Assembly (NCBI RefSeq): GCF_051148895.1
Contig: NZ_CP154625.1
Span: 1,054,001-1,118,000, forward strand
Origin: Terrisporobacter vanillatitrophus
Lineage (GTDB): Bacteria; Bacillota; Clostridia; Peptostreptococcales; Peptostreptococcaceae
Reading direction: 5' to 3'
Length of the DNA stretch: 64,000 nucleotides
Below are positions 1-8,094 of the stretch, piece by piece. The position numbers and the translations under genes were made by a program. Position 1 is the stretch's first letter. Each line of letters opens with the position of its first letter. The notes beneath the pieces are model-generated. The model was not told the origin of the DNA and made no database searches. It saw nothing but the letters and a program-made list of their open reading frames with translations.

Positions 1-723
1 AAAGAAGAAAATATAAATTTTTTGAGAGAAGAGTTAAATGAAGAAGATAGAGGGAAGACTTCTTATGGAGAAAAGCTACATATACTTTTTAATTCTATGA
101 AAAGATATAATCACAATAATTTTGATGAAATTCCCTTTACCAATGGTATTTATATAGTTTTAGATAAAAAAGAAAAATATAAGGATATGGACAGGATTGT
201 AAGAATAGGTACTCATGATAAGTATAATAAATTAATAGTTAGAATTAAGAATCACTATAAAAATGGATTTAAGGATAGTAGCTTTTTTAGAAAAAATATA
301 GGAAAGTCTATTTTATCTTATAATGAGCACTATTATCTATATATTTGGAATATAAACTTTAATGATAAAGTTAATAAAAGTAAATATACACAACTTAGAG
401 ATATGGAAGTAGAATCAATTTTGGAAGAAAAAATAAGTGATTATATGAAAGAAAGATTTGAGTTTGTATGTTTTCAAGTGGAAGAATTAAAAGAAAGGTA
501 CAGATTAGAGGAAGGTTTAATTTCTACTATATATCACGACAAAGAATTTCATAGTTCTGATAACTGGCTAGGAAAATATAGTCCTATGGATGAAATTAAA
601 AATAGTAAAATGTGGGTATGTAAAGGATTTGATAAAGCTCAACTAAATGAAAATGAATTTAGAAAAGTTATAACCTTATGTGTTAAATCAAACGAGGAAA
701 AAAAAGAATTTAGCCAAGTATAG
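1..723 (+). CDS. GIY-YIG-like nuclease-fold protein, 5' end cut by the window
   Basis: The reading frame is open back to base 1, so the gene probably starts upstream; a TTG at 22 is the first possible start inside the window. Seen: a GIYIVLDK block followed by a RIVRIGTHDK block and then RIKNHYKNG with SSFFRKNIG. This spacing resembles the GIY and YIG strands and following helix of GIY-YIG nucleases, with the second motif degenerate (VRIG for YIG). The C-terminal part contains a YSPMDEIKNSKMWV stretch. No partner gene is visible upstream. Whether it is catalytically active cannot be told from this. It ends at a bidirectional terminator shared with the convergent gene downstream. The family call is moderate. 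Confidence 0.55.
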   Translation, partial: KEENINFLREELNEEDRGKTSYGEKLHILFNSMKRYNHNNFDEIPFTNGIYIVLDKKEKYKDMDRIVRIGTHDKYNKLIVRIKNHYKNGFKDSSFFRKNIGKSILSYNEHYYLYIWNINFNDKVNKSKYTQLRDMEVESILEEKISDYMKERFEFVCFQVEELKERYRLEEGLISTIYHDKEFHSSDNWLGKYSPMDEIKNSKMWVCKGFDKAQLNENEFRKVITLCVKSNEEKKEFSQV

Positions 724-751
724 AATAATAATTATTTTTACATTACTATAA

Positions 752-801
752 AAAAAGCTGATTAAAAATAAGAGAACAAGTCTTATTTAAATCAGCTTTT
801 T
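752..801. terminator. Bidirectional intrinsic terminator
   Basis: An inverted repeat (AAAAAGCTGATT ... AATCAGCTTTTT) with extra pairing of ATAAG/CTTAT inside sits between two convergent genes. It has A-runs on the left and T-runs on the right, so it can end transcription from both sides. Confidence 0.8.
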
Positions 802-840
802 GCTTTACTTTAAATTTATTTAAAAATAGTGATTTGCTAA

Positions 841-1056
841 TTATAAATTATTAATTATGTCTTTTAAGGCTTCAAATTCTTCATTATTTAAAGTAATTCC
901 TTTACCCATTTTTTCGTGTTCTGGACCCCAGTCTCTTAAGTCATATTTTGGTTTAGCCCCATTCCAACTAATAAGATTTAACTCTTTTGTCCATCCTTTA
1001 ACATTTTCAGATAACACTCCTAAATGTTCAACTATATCGTATTTAAAATCTGCCAT
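841..1056 (-). CDS. YdbC/PC4-like ssDNA-binding protein
   Basis: A 71-residue protein with ISWNGAKPKYDLRDWGPEHEKMGKGITL near its middle, the hallmark of the bacterial YdbC family, whose fold matches eukaryotic transcription coactivator PC4. Family knowledge: members bind single-stranded DNA as dimers; the cellular role in Firmicutes is not settled. Length matches the family (about 70-75 aa). A ribosome-binding site (AAAGGAG on the minus strand) lies just before the ATG. It stands alone, convergent with the upstream gene. Confidence 0.85.
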   Translation of the reverse strand: MADFKYDIVEHLGVLSENVKGWTKELNLISWNGAKPKYDLRDWGPEHEKMGKGITLNNEEFEALKDIINNL

Positions 1057-1232
1057 TTATGAAAACTCCTTTTTTATAACATTTTATCATATATTTCTAT
1101 TATTATAAAATATTGGATATTATAAACAATGTTATATTAAAATATATGTTTCTAATAGTTAATTTTTATATGATTTGCATTATTAGTCACCCACATATTT
1201 ATTTTTCATAATATATATTACACCTAAAACGT

Positions 1233-1269
1233 AAAAGTTAGATATGGCTAAAGTCAGCGGAGGTCTAAC
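1233..1269 (+). promoter_or_regulatory. Leader inverted repeat enclosing the ribosome-binding site of a small ORF
   Basis: GTTAGA at 1237-1242 is complementary to TCTAAC at 1264-1269, which directly abuts the ATG at 1270. The GGAGG ribosome-binding site lies between them, just before the second arm. The string AAAAGTTAGAT (1233-1243) recurs exactly at 1383-1393 as the left arm of the downstream terminator. Function is inferred, not known. Confidence 0.4.
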
Positions 1270-1383
1270 ATGAGAATATTAAAATTAATAGTAAAAATAT
1301 TTTTTAAAAGAGAAGTATATAGATATAAAAATTTATCTTATATGGAAGTTTCCATCGGATTGGTGGAAGATAATGATATGTAA
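1270..1383 (+). CDS. Candidate small cationic protein (37 aa)
   Basis: ATG at 1270 with GGAGG at an ideal distance, 37 codons and a TAA followed at once by an intrinsic terminator. The peptide begins MRILKLIVKIFFKREVYRY, a basic, hydrophobic amphipathic stretch, and ends in an acidic tail. I do not recognise it. Good translation signals plus its own terminator make a real gene plausible. It could equally be a leader peptide or chance ORF. No antisense RNA or antitoxin is evident beside it. Confidence 0.45.
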   Translation: MRILKLIVKIFFKREVYRYKNLSYMEVSIGLVEDNDM

Positions 1384-1409
1384 AAAGTTAGATTTGTCTA
1401 ACTTTTTTT
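1382..1409 (+). terminator. Intrinsic terminator after small ORF
   Basis: Perfect hairpin AAAGTTAGA-TTTG-TCTAACTTT followed by a T-run, starting at the stop codon of the 37-codon ORF. Confidence 0.75.
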
Positions 1410-1464
1410 ACTTACCAGGATATTATAATAATTTTAACAAAAATGTTTAAATTTAATTATGTAG

Positions 1465-1532
1465 TCAATAATAAAAAGGGATTTTATGCTTTTTTATAGA
1501 AAATGTTAAAAAAGTAAATAATTTATTATTGA
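1465..1532 (+). repeat. 11-bp inverted repeat before the macro-domain gene
   Basis: TCAATAATAAA (1465-1475) and TTTATTATTGA (1522-1532) are perfect inverted copies. The right arm touches the GAAAGGGGGG ribosome-binding site of the next gene, so a folded leader could limit ribosome access. The arms are pure AT apart from one base, so chance is possible. Confidence 0.3.
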
Positions 1533-1545
1533 AAGGGGGGTATAT

Positions 1546-2478
1546 ATGGACAATATAGATAATCGAATTAAGATTATAAAAGAAGAAATTATAGATATTA
1601 AAGTAGATGCTATTGTTAATCCAACAGATGAGTGTTTTAGTGGTAGTTATGGACTTGATAAGTTAATTCAAAAGAATGCTGGACCAAAACTTAGTAAAAA
1701 ATTATCCAAAAGTGGAAGTTGCCAAGTAGGCAACTGTATTATTACAAAAGGATATGATTTAAATGTAAAAAGTATAGTTCACACCTGTACACCTAAATGG
1801 GAAGATGGGTATGAAGATGAATGTTATTTATTATATTCCTGTTATAAAAACTCTATAGATATGGCAGTAGAATATGATAATAAAACTATAGCAATTCCTT
1901 CAATCAGCTCAGGAAATAATAAATTTCCTTTAAACAAGTCAGCTAATATAGCTTATTATGCAGCATGGAAAATGGTGAAGAAGTACGATTTTAAAGATTT
2001 AGAAACTATATATTTTTCATGTACCAATAAAAATACTTATGAATTTTATAAGAAGCTTTCTCAGGATTATAAAGATATAGAATTTTCACTAGAAATGATT
2101 GAACAGTACAGAAAAATGGATAAATACAATCAATATAATTTGACTATTGATGATTTTATTAGAAATTTAGGAGTAGAAAATTCTTATAATATTTTTTTAC
2201 TTAAAGAAGCATTTTTATCAGGAAATATTGAATTAGAATTTATTGAAGCAACTGTAAAAACTCTTAAACAAATCTTTCTACAAATGAAAAATATGAGTAA
2301 AAACTTTGCTGAAAAAGTTTATATAGAAGAGTTGGAGTCAACAGAAAACATATTAAAAGAAATATTTAATACTATGGATTATGATACGATAGAGCATGCA
2401 AAAGAAAGAACAAAAGAGTATTTTGTACATGTTAATGATTATGTATTTGAAAAAATAAATAATTCTTATAGATATTAA
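1546..2478 (+). CDS. Macro-domain (ADP-ribose-binding) protein
   Basis: The first ~180 residues form a macro domain: VDAIVNPTDECFSGSYGLDKLI (the VNAAN-like strand and the ligand loop), then GNCIITKGYDL, VHTCTPKW and the IAIPSISSGNNKFPL block corresponding to the phosphate-binding loop. Family knowledge: macro domains bind ADP-ribose or related metabolites and some hydrolyse them. Residues ~190-310 form a helical extension that I do not recognise. A strong GAAAGGGGGG ribosome-binding site supports the ATG start. It is followed on the same strand by an RNase H gene with a 70-bp gap, possibly co-transcribed. The substrate is unknown. Confidence 0.8.
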   Translation: MDNIDNRIKIIKEEIIDIKVDAIVNPTDECFSGSYGLDKLIQKNAGPKLSKKLSKSGSCQVGNCIITKGYDLNVKSIVHTCTPKWEDGYEDECYLLYSCYKNSIDMAVEYDNKTIAIPSISSGNNKFPLNKSANIAYYAAWKMVKKYDFKDLETIYFSCTNKNTYEFYKKLSQDYKDIEFSLEMIEQYRKMDKYNQYNLTIDDFIRNLGVENSYNIFLLKEAFLSGNIELEFIEATVKTLKQIFLQMKNMSKNFAEKVYIEELESTENILKEIFNTMDYDTIEHAKERTKEYFVHVNDYVFEKINNSYRY

Positions 2479-2548
2479 TTATATAATTTAGTATTATTAA
2501 TGATATTATAATATGTGTTTATAATTCATAAATGAAAGGAATTTTAAT

Positions 2549-3313
2549 ATGTCAAAAAAGAAGTACTATGCAGTTAAAGTTGGAAAAACTCCAGGAATAT
2601 ATTTTACTTGGGCTGACTGTTCTGCACAGGTAACAGGATATAAAGGAGCAAAATACAAAAGTTTTCCTACTATTGAAGAAGCCATGGCTTTTATTGGCGA
2701 TGATAATATAAATGCTATGAAAAAAGAAGAAACAGCTAAGAAAAAAACATCAATTAAGAAAAATACTACTACAAATACAAAAGAACTAAAAGAAGGCTAT
2801 GATGTAGCGCCTATTAGAAGTACTGCAAAAGTTAAAACTTATAAATCATATATAAATCCAAAAGAAATTATTAATGATTATGAATTTATTGCTTTTGTTG
2901 ATGGAAGCTATGACAGAGGAAATCAAGTTTTTGGATCTGGAGTAATTGTACTTGACCATAATAATAATTCTCATGATACTTACTATAATGCAGGGTATGA
3001 CAAATGGGATCAATGGAATATAGTAGGAGAGTTAGAATCAGTTAAGGTTGCCATAAATAAGGCAAAAGAATTAGGGAAAAAAAACATAGCTATTTATCAT
3101 GACCTAAAAAATATAGCTCTATGGGCTAGTGGTGAGTGGCAGGCAAAGAATAAATACACTCAAGAATATGTAAGATATATGGAAAAAATGAGTGAAGAAT
3201 TGAATATTTGTTTTGTAAAAGTAAAAGCACATAGTAATGAAAGTGTGTACAATGATTTAGCAGATGAAGCTGCAAAAGGCGCTATTATAAAATATTTAAA
3301 TGAAAATAAGTAA
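2549..3313 (+). CDS. rnhA: Viroplasmin-domain ribonuclease H
   Basis: Residues 4-51 (KKYYAVKVGKTPGIYFTWADC ... FPTIEEAMAFI) are the RNase H1 N-terminal hybrid-binding (caulimovirus viroplasmin) domain. A Lys/Thr-rich linker follows, and residues ~112-250 are the RNase HI catalytic domain. The four acidic catalytic residues are visible: Asp118 (FVDGSY), Glu161 (VGELES), Asp185 (YHDLKN) and Asp239 (LADEAA), with the active-site loop His at KAHSN. It cleaves the RNA strand of RNA-DNA hybrids. Length 254 aa is usual for this two-domain type. The ribosome-binding site is GAAAGGA. A dispersed repeat follows directly after the stop. Confidence 0.88.
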   Translation: MSKKKYYAVKVGKTPGIYFTWADCSAQVTGYKGAKYKSFPTIEEAMAFIGDDNINAMKKEETAKKKTSIKKNTTTNTKELKEGYDVAPIRSTAKVKTYKSYINPKEIINDYEFIAFVDGSYDRGNQVFGSGVIVLDHNNNSHDTYYNAGYDKWDQWNIVGELESVKVAINKAKELGKKNIAIYHDLKNIALWASGEWQAKNKYTQEYVRYMEKMSEELNICFVKVKAHSNESVYNDLADEAAKGAIIKYLNENK

Positions 3314-3319
3314 AAATTT

Positions 3320-3406
3320 ATTTTGAGCAAGGTCGTTGCCTGAAGCGATAGCGAAGGCATCTCGTTGGCGACATGAGCGAAGCGAATTTTTTATAATTTT
3401 GAGCAA
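3320..3406 (+). repeat. Dispersed repeat, copy 1, bounded by 11-bp direct repeats
   Basis: A relatively GC-rich island of about 65 bp (3331-3395) in AT-rich surroundings. It contains a TGCCT/AGGCA hairpin and then TTGGCGACATGAGCGAAGCG. A second, diverged copy of its right part lies at 8229-8269 (29 of 32 bases identical from ATCT to ATTTT). The unit is bracketed by exact direct repeats ATTTTGAGCAA at 3320-3330 and 3396-3406, as a target-site duplication would look. No coding capacity. Confidence 0.6.
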
Positions 3407-3444
3407 TAATAAAAAGGACATATAGTATGTCCTTTTTATTATTA
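3405..3444. terminator. Bidirectional intrinsic terminator
   Basis: Near-perfect long hairpin: AATAATAAAAAGGACATA, three-base loop, and its complement TATGTCCTTTTTATTATT. It separates the convergent RNase H and CobD-like genes. Confidence 0.8.
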
Positions 3445-3449
3445 TAAAT

Positions 3450-4526
3450 TTAGTATAAAATTTCTTTCAAAGAATTAATAAGATATCTATTATCTTCGGG
3501 TTTTAAGACACATATTCTAAAGAAGTATTCATCAAGTCCATCAAAGGATTCACAGTCTCTTATTATAATTTTTTTAGGTATCAACTTTTCTCTAAGTTCA
3601 CTAGCAGTTATAGTTTTACCTTTTAATTTGCATAATATAAAATTGCCTTTACTTTCGTAAACTGTAAGATTATTAAACTCACATAAAGAATTATATAGAT
3701 AATTTCTCTCATCTAAAATTACATTTACGCAAGTTTCAATATAATTATTGTCGGTGAACATTATTTCACCCATAGATGAAGCAATAATATTTATATTCCA
3801 TAAGTCAAGATTTTTGTTGATTTGATTTTTTATATCTTCATTTCCAATTAAGCCATATCCTAATCTAATACCAGGTGTTGAGAAGAATTTAGATGTACCT
3901 CTAATTACAAATAAGTTATCATATTGATCAACTAAAGGTGTAGAAGAATAAATACTAGTATTTGTAAATTCAACATAAGTTTCATCAACCATAACAAAAG
4001 CATTTGTATTCTTTAGTATAATCTCTATTTCAAATTTAGAAAAAGAGAAACCTGTTGGATTATTAGGATTACATATGACGATTAAATCACATTCATGTTT
4101 ATTTATAAAATCTATAAATTCCACAGTATCTATTTTAAAATCATTGTATTCTCTAGAAAAATATTTAACTACTTCACAATTAATTTTATTGAGTTCTTTT
4201 TCGTATTCTGAGTATGCAGGAGAAAGAAGAACAGCTCTTTTAGGAGAAATAGTACTTATAAAAGATGAAATAAGTTCTGTAGCACCGCTTCCTAAAACCA
4301 TATTATCCTCATTACAACTACAATAAGATGAAATTGATTTTTTTAATGCCGCATATTCTGGATCAGGATAAACAGATACCATATTTATATTATTAATTAC
4401 ATATTCTTTAGCTAAAGTGGATGTGCCAAATGGATTAATATTAGAGCTGAAGTCTAAAAATTCATCTTTAGAAAAACCATATTGTTTTGACAAATCATAC
4501 AAATTAGCACCATGATTTACACTCAT
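3450..4526 (-). CDS. cobD: CobD/HisC-type PLP-dependent aminotransferase-fold enzyme
   Basis: 358 aa with fold-type I PLP signatures: DFSSNINPFG near residue 25, NPNNPTG (153-159), DETY (Asp181) and the Schiff-base lysine Lys213 in RGTSKFFSTPGIRLGYG. The N-terminal NHGAN...FLDFSSNINPFGTS matches L-threonine-O-3-phosphate decarboxylase (CobD), which makes aminopropanol phosphate for cobalamin, better than histidinol-phosphate aminotransferase. No cobalamin or histidine gene lies nearby, so the substrate is inferred. The GGAGGG ribosome-binding site supports the ATG. Alternatives: HisC-like or another small aminotransferase. Confidence 0.7.
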   Translation of the reverse strand: MSVNHGANLYDLSKQYGFSKDEFLDFSSNINPFGTSTLAKEYVINNINMVSVYPDPEYAALKKSISSYCSCNEDNMVLGSGATELISSFISTISPKRAVLLSPAYSEYEKELNKINCEVVKYFSREYNDFKIDTVEFIDFINKHECDLIVICNPNNPTGFSFSKFEIEIILKNTNAFVMVDETYVEFTNTSIYSSTPLVDQYDNLFVIRGTSKFFSTPGIRLGYGLIGNEDIKNQINKNLDLWNINIIASSMGEIMFTDNNYIETCVNVILDERNYLYNSLCEFNNLTVYESKGNFILCKLKGKTITASELREKLIPKKIIIRDCESFDGLDEYFFRICVLKPEDNRYLINSLKEILY

Positions 4527-4675
4527 AATTAGCCCTCCAATTTTTTTTGATTCTTAATATAGTATAGTATAAATTAAATATATGTAGATATGTACAAAAA
4601 TAAAAAGAATATTGTACTAATACAATACATGAAATATATAACAAAAAATGCAAGATAAAACACGAATGAAAATGT

Positions 4676-4703
4676 TTGAAAAAGGTAAAATATATGTTAT
4701 AAT
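4676..4703 (+). promoter_or_regulatory. Sigma-A-type promoter of hpt
   Basis: TTGAAA (4676-4681), 16-bp spacer, TATAAT (4698-4703). A transcript starting near 4710 has a leader of about 25 nt before the hpt ATG. The promoter lies downstream of the longest-ORF start at 4648, which rules that start out. Confidence 0.7.
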
Positions 4704-4734
4704 GAATATGATTCATCATTACTGGGAGGAAATT

Positions 4735-5259
4735 ATGTATAAATTAAATGGAGTTATGTACTCAGCGGAAGAAATAAAAAATAAAGTTAAAGAACTAGCA
4801 AATCAAATAGAAAAAGATTATGCTGGAGAAGAGTTACTAGTAGTTGGAATACTAAAAGGTGCTAGTGTTTTTTGTGCTGACTTAATAAGAGAGATAAATT
4901 TAGATGTAAGAATGGACTTTATGGTTGTTTCAAGCTATGGAACAGCAACTGCTTCATCAGGTACAGTTAAAATAATAAAAGATTTAGATGTAGATATAGA
5001 AAATAAAAATGTATTAATAGTTGAAGATATAATTGATTCAGGTTTAACTTTAAGTTCTTTAGTTGCTGCTTTAAAAACTAGAAAACCAAAATCATTAAAA
5101 CTTTGTACATTATTAGACAAACCAGAAAGAAGAACATCAGATATTAAAGTTGATTATGTAGGATATATAATTGAAGATAAATTTATAGTTGGATATGGGA
5201 TAGATTACGCTGAAAAATATAGAAATCTTCCTTATATAGGTATTGTTGAAGATATATAA
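4735..5259 (+). CDS. hpt: Hypoxanthine phosphoribosyltransferase
   Basis: Purine salvage: converts hypoxanthine (and usually guanine) plus PRPP to IMP/GMP. The PRPP-binding signature VLIVEDIIDSGLTL lies near residues 94-107. The VVGILKGASVF strand-loop, the SSYGT flexible-loop segment and the C-terminal VGYGIDYAEKYRNLPYIG are all family hallmarks. The start was set at 4735 because GGGAGGA precedes it at proper distance, 174 aa matches the family, and a promoter lies between this ATG and the longer ORF's start. A monocistronic unit with its own promoter and terminator. Confidence 0.93.
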   Translation: MYKLNGVMYSAEEIKNKVKELANQIEKDYAGEELLVVGILKGASVFCADLIREINLDVRMDFMVVSSYGTATASSGTVKIIKDLDVDIENKNVLIVEDIIDSGLTLSSLVAALKTRKPKSLKLCTLLDKPERRTSDIKVDYVGYIIEDKFIVGYGIDYAEKYRNLPYIGIVEDI

Positions 5260-5270
5260 GAACATAATAA

Positions 5271-5305
5271 AAAAGGAGTATAAGAGTGAATCTTATACTC
5301 CTTTT
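5271..5305 (+). terminator. Intrinsic terminator after hpt
   Basis: Perfect 14-bp stem AAAAGGAGTATAAG / CTTATACTCCTTTT with a 7-nt loop, 12 bases after the stop. Confidence 0.85.
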
Positions 5306-5435
5306 AACATATTGCAAAATATAAATTATAAGAAAATAACAAAATATTATATTTATTGTCAAAAAATATATATTTATTTTTAAAAATTATGTAAAATAGA
5401 AAAAGAGGAAGTATTTTATTGAAAGGTGGTAAATT

Positions 5436-6356
5436 ATGGGATCACAGCTGGACATATTAATGTATTTACAAAGTATAAGAAATGAGTTACTTACAAGTAT
5501 ATTTACATTCTTTACTATATGCACAGAAGTGCCAGTAATAACTGTATTAACAGGGGTAATATATTGGTGTATAAATAAAAAAGTAGGGCAAAGAATTTTA
5601 TTTTCTCTTTGCGGAAGTTTAAATATAAATGCAGGGGTTAAAAATTTTGTTAAAATGCCAAGACCTATAGGAACAAAAGGATTAGAATCATTAAGAATCG
5701 AAACTGCACCAGGTTATTCTTTTCCTAGTGCACATACGCAAACTGCTACAACTTTCTGGACTTCTATAATGTATTTATTTAGAAAAGCATGGATATACAT
5801 TATAGGAATATTAATGATTATTGGAGCAGGAATATCAAGATTATACTTAGGTGTTCATTGGCCAATGGACGTAATTGTTGCATGGGGATTTGGTATAGTT
5901 TTAAGTATATTATTTATAAAATTGTTTGACTATATAGATGATAGTAAAAACTACTATATATTAGTTGTATTAATGTTAATATTTGGAGTTTGTACATATT
6001 TTATTGGTGGAGAAGATTTATACAAAATGTTTGGTCTTTACACAGGTTTTGCTCTAGGTTATATGGTAGAAGATACTTTTATTAACTTTGGTACAGAAAA
6101 TGAGACTAGAAAAAAGAATATATTTGCAAAGAAAACTTCAAAAGATGAAGGTTTAGGCAAAAAAATACTTAGATTTATAGTAGGGATAATATCATTATTA
6201 GCAGTTTATGTATTGTTTAATTATGTGGAAGATACTTTAATAGTTAATAAAGCGGAAGAAATAATTAATATTATCAAATATTTGAAATATACACTTGTAG
6301 TATTTTGGGGTGTTGCAGGTGCTCCAGCATTATTTAAATTATTTAAGTTAGCATAA
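5436..6356 (+). CDS. PAP2-family membrane phosphatase
   Basis: An integral membrane protein (306 aa, several hydrophobic segments) with the three phosphatidic-acid-phosphatase type 2 motifs: KNFVKMPRP (residues 69-77), PSAH (97-100) and SR....L..HWPMD (134-145, catalytic His141 and Asp145). Family knowledge: such enzymes dephosphorylate lipid phosphates such as undecaprenyl pyrophosphate or phosphatidate on the outer membrane face. The C-terminal half adds further transmembrane helices with a charged loop near residues 220-250. The ribosome-binding site is GAAAGGTGG. The exact substrate cannot be read. Confidence 0.85.
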   Translation: MGSQLDILMYLQSIRNELLTSIFTFFTICTEVPVITVLTGVIYWCINKKVGQRILFSLCGSLNINAGVKNFVKMPRPIGTKGLESLRIETAPGYSFPSAHTQTATTFWTSIMYLFRKAWIYIIGILMIIGAGISRLYLGVHWPMDVIVAWGFGIVLSILFIKLFDYIDDSKNYYILVVLMLIFGVCTYFIGGEDLYKMFGLYTGFALGYMVEDTFINFGTENETRKKNIFAKKTSKDEGLGKKILRFIVGIISLLAVYVLFNYVEDTLIVNKAEEIINIIKYLKYTLVVFWGVAGAPALFKLFKLA

Positions 6357-6386
6357 ATTTCCCTATTTATAAGGAAGGATGATTAT

Positions 6387-7613
6387 TTGAAAACGGTAGT
6401 AGTAATAGGCGGAGGACCGGCTGGAATGATGGCAGCATCAACTGCAGTGGATAATGGAGCCAGTGTTATACTTTTAGAAAAACAACATAAATTAGGAAGA
6501 AAGCTTTTAATTACAGGAAAGGGAAGATGTAATATTACTAATGATTGTGATGTGGAAGAATTAATAGAAAATGTACCTACAAACGGTAAATTTTTATATA
6601 GTGCCTTCTATACATTTACAAACTATGATGCAATAACTATGTTTAATTCTCTTGGACTTGCAACTAAAACTGAAAGAGGAAAAAGAGTATTCCCAGAAAG
6701 TGATAAAGCCCTAGACGTAGTAAAAGCTTTAGAAAAACAAGTTAAAGATAAAAAAGTGAAAATTATATTAAACGCTAAGGTTAATAAAATCATAGCAAAA
6801 GATAATAAAATAGAAAAAGTCATTTATAACAATAATGAAGTAATAAAATGTGACAGTGTAATACTAGCTACAGGAGGCATGAGCTATCCTCTTACTGGAT
6901 CTACAGGAGATGGATATAAGTTTGCACAGTCTTTAGGACATACAATAATAAGTCCAAAACCTTCTTTAATTGGTATTGAAGTACAAGAACATTTTGTTAA
7001 AGATTTAGAAAAATTAGCCCTTAGAAATGTGGCTATCACTGTTATTAATAGTAAAAATAAAACAATATATGATGACTTTGGAGAATTAGAATTTACAAAA
7101 TACGGTCTAGATGGACCTATAATAAAATCTGCTAGTTGTAGAATGAAAGATACTAGTAAAGAAAATTACAAAATTATTCTTGATTTAAAACCAGCACTAG
7201 ATGAGGAAAAGTTAGATAAAAGAATTATTAAAGATTTTGCAAAGTATACAAATAAAAACTTTGAAAATTCGTTAGATGATTTATTACCTAAAAAACTTAT
7301 ACCAATAATAATTGAATTAAGTGAAATACCTAGGCACTTAAAAGTAAATCAAATATCTAAAAAACAAAGATTGGATTTAGTTCATCTATTAAAAAATCTT
7401 ACTTTTACTGTTAAGAGATATAGACCAATAGAAGAAGCTATAGTAACTTCTGGTGGAATTAAAGTAAGTGAGATTAATGCCAGTACAATGGAATCTAAAA
7501 TTATAAAAAATCTTTTTTTTGCAGGAGAAATTATAGATGTGGATGCATATACTGGAGGATTTAATCTACAAATAGCTTATTCAACAGCTTATTTAGCTGG
7601 AATCAATTGTTAA
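6387..7613 (+). CDS. BaiN/HI0933-family FAD-dependent oxidoreductase
   Basis: Starts at a TTG with GGAAGGATG upstream. The N-terminal dinucleotide-binding motif VVVIGGGPAGMMAA (residues 4-17) and the family-specific KLGRKLLITGKGRCNITND segment (about 36-54) mark the HI0933/YhiN group. The C-terminal GGIKVSEIN...FFAGEIIDVDAYTGGFNLQIAYSTA binds FAD as in the family. Length ~408 aa is normal. Some relatives (BaiN) reduce bile-acid intermediates, but most are of unknown substrate; no bile-acid genes lie here. It follows the PAP2 gene by 30 bp and may share its transcript. Confidence 0.85.
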   Translation: MKTVVVIGGGPAGMMAASTAVDNGASVILLEKQHKLGRKLLITGKGRCNITNDCDVEELIENVPTNGKFLYSAFYTFTNYDAITMFNSLGLATKTERGKRVFPESDKALDVVKALEKQVKDKKVKIILNAKVNKIIAKDNKIEKVIYNNNEVIKCDSVILATGGMSYPLTGSTGDGYKFAQSLGHTIISPKPSLIGIEVQEHFVKDLEKLALRNVAITVINSKNKTIYDDFGELEFTKYGLDGPIIKSASCRMKDTSKENYKIILDLKPALDEEKLDKRIIKDFAKYTNKNFENSLDDLLPKKLIPIIIELSEIPRHLKVNQISKKQRLDLVHLLKNLTFTVKRYRPIEEAIVTSGGIKVSEINASTMESKIIKNLFFAGEIIDVDAYTGGFNLQIAYSTAYLAGINC

Positions 7614-7703
7614 AAAATTTGTCAAAAATTGCATACATGTTAAATCTCAATTGTAACATAATATTACTAGAAACAAATATTAAAAAAGGAAAGAGGTAAT
7701 AAC

Positions 7704-7922
7704 ATGACAACTAGCAATAATAATACAAAGGCTGTTCCAGAAGCAAAAGCTGCTTTAAATCAAATGAAATTAGAAATAGCAAGTGAACTTGGTATGTCTA
7801 ACTATCAACAAGTTGATAAAGGTAATCTTACAGCTAGAGAAAATGGCTATGTAGGTGGATACATGACTAAAAAACTTGTTGAAATGGCAGAACAACAAAT
7901 GGCTGGAAAAGGCCAACAATAA
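7704..7922 (+). CDS. Alpha/beta-type small acid-soluble spore protein
   Basis: 72 aa with the SASP signature: KLEIASELG (the GPR protease site lies within KLEIA) and the C-terminal block ARENGYVGGYMTKKLVEMAEQQM. It coats and protects spore DNA and is degraded at germination. The ribosome-binding site is GGAAAGAGG. A CATAATA at 7657-7663 resembles a forespore sigma-G -10 element, but no convincing -35 at the right distance was found. Monocistronic, ended by a strong terminator. Confirms a spore former. Confidence 0.95.
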   Translation: MTTSNNNTKAVPEAKAALNQMKLEIASELGMSNYQQVDKGNLTARENGYVGGYMTKKLVEMAEQQMAGKGQQ

Positions 7923-7950
7923 TTAGAAAATAAAAAATAACATATAGCTA

Positions 7951-8003
7951 AAAGTAGAAGTAAGTATAAAGGAATAAACTCCTTTTTACTTACTTCTTTA
8001 TTT
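7951..8003 (+). terminator. Intrinsic terminator after SASP gene
   Basis: AGAAGTAAGTA pairs with TACTTACTTCT, with a nested AAAGGA/TCCTTT stem inside, followed by TTTATTTT. Confidence 0.8.
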
Positions 8004-8057
8004 TGATATTAACATATATATTATAAAAATTGTTTAAAATAGAAAATAAGGGTAATA

Positions 8058-8086
8058 TTGACTAACGAAAGAAAATATATTAAAAT
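8058..8086 (+). promoter_or_regulatory. Sigma-A-type promoter of the manganese riboswitch-mntP transcript
   Basis: TTGACT (8058-8063), 17-bp spacer, TAAAAT (8081-8086), placing the transcript start at about 8093, just before the riboswitch aptamer. Confidence 0.65.
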
Positions 8087-8094
8087 AAATAAAT

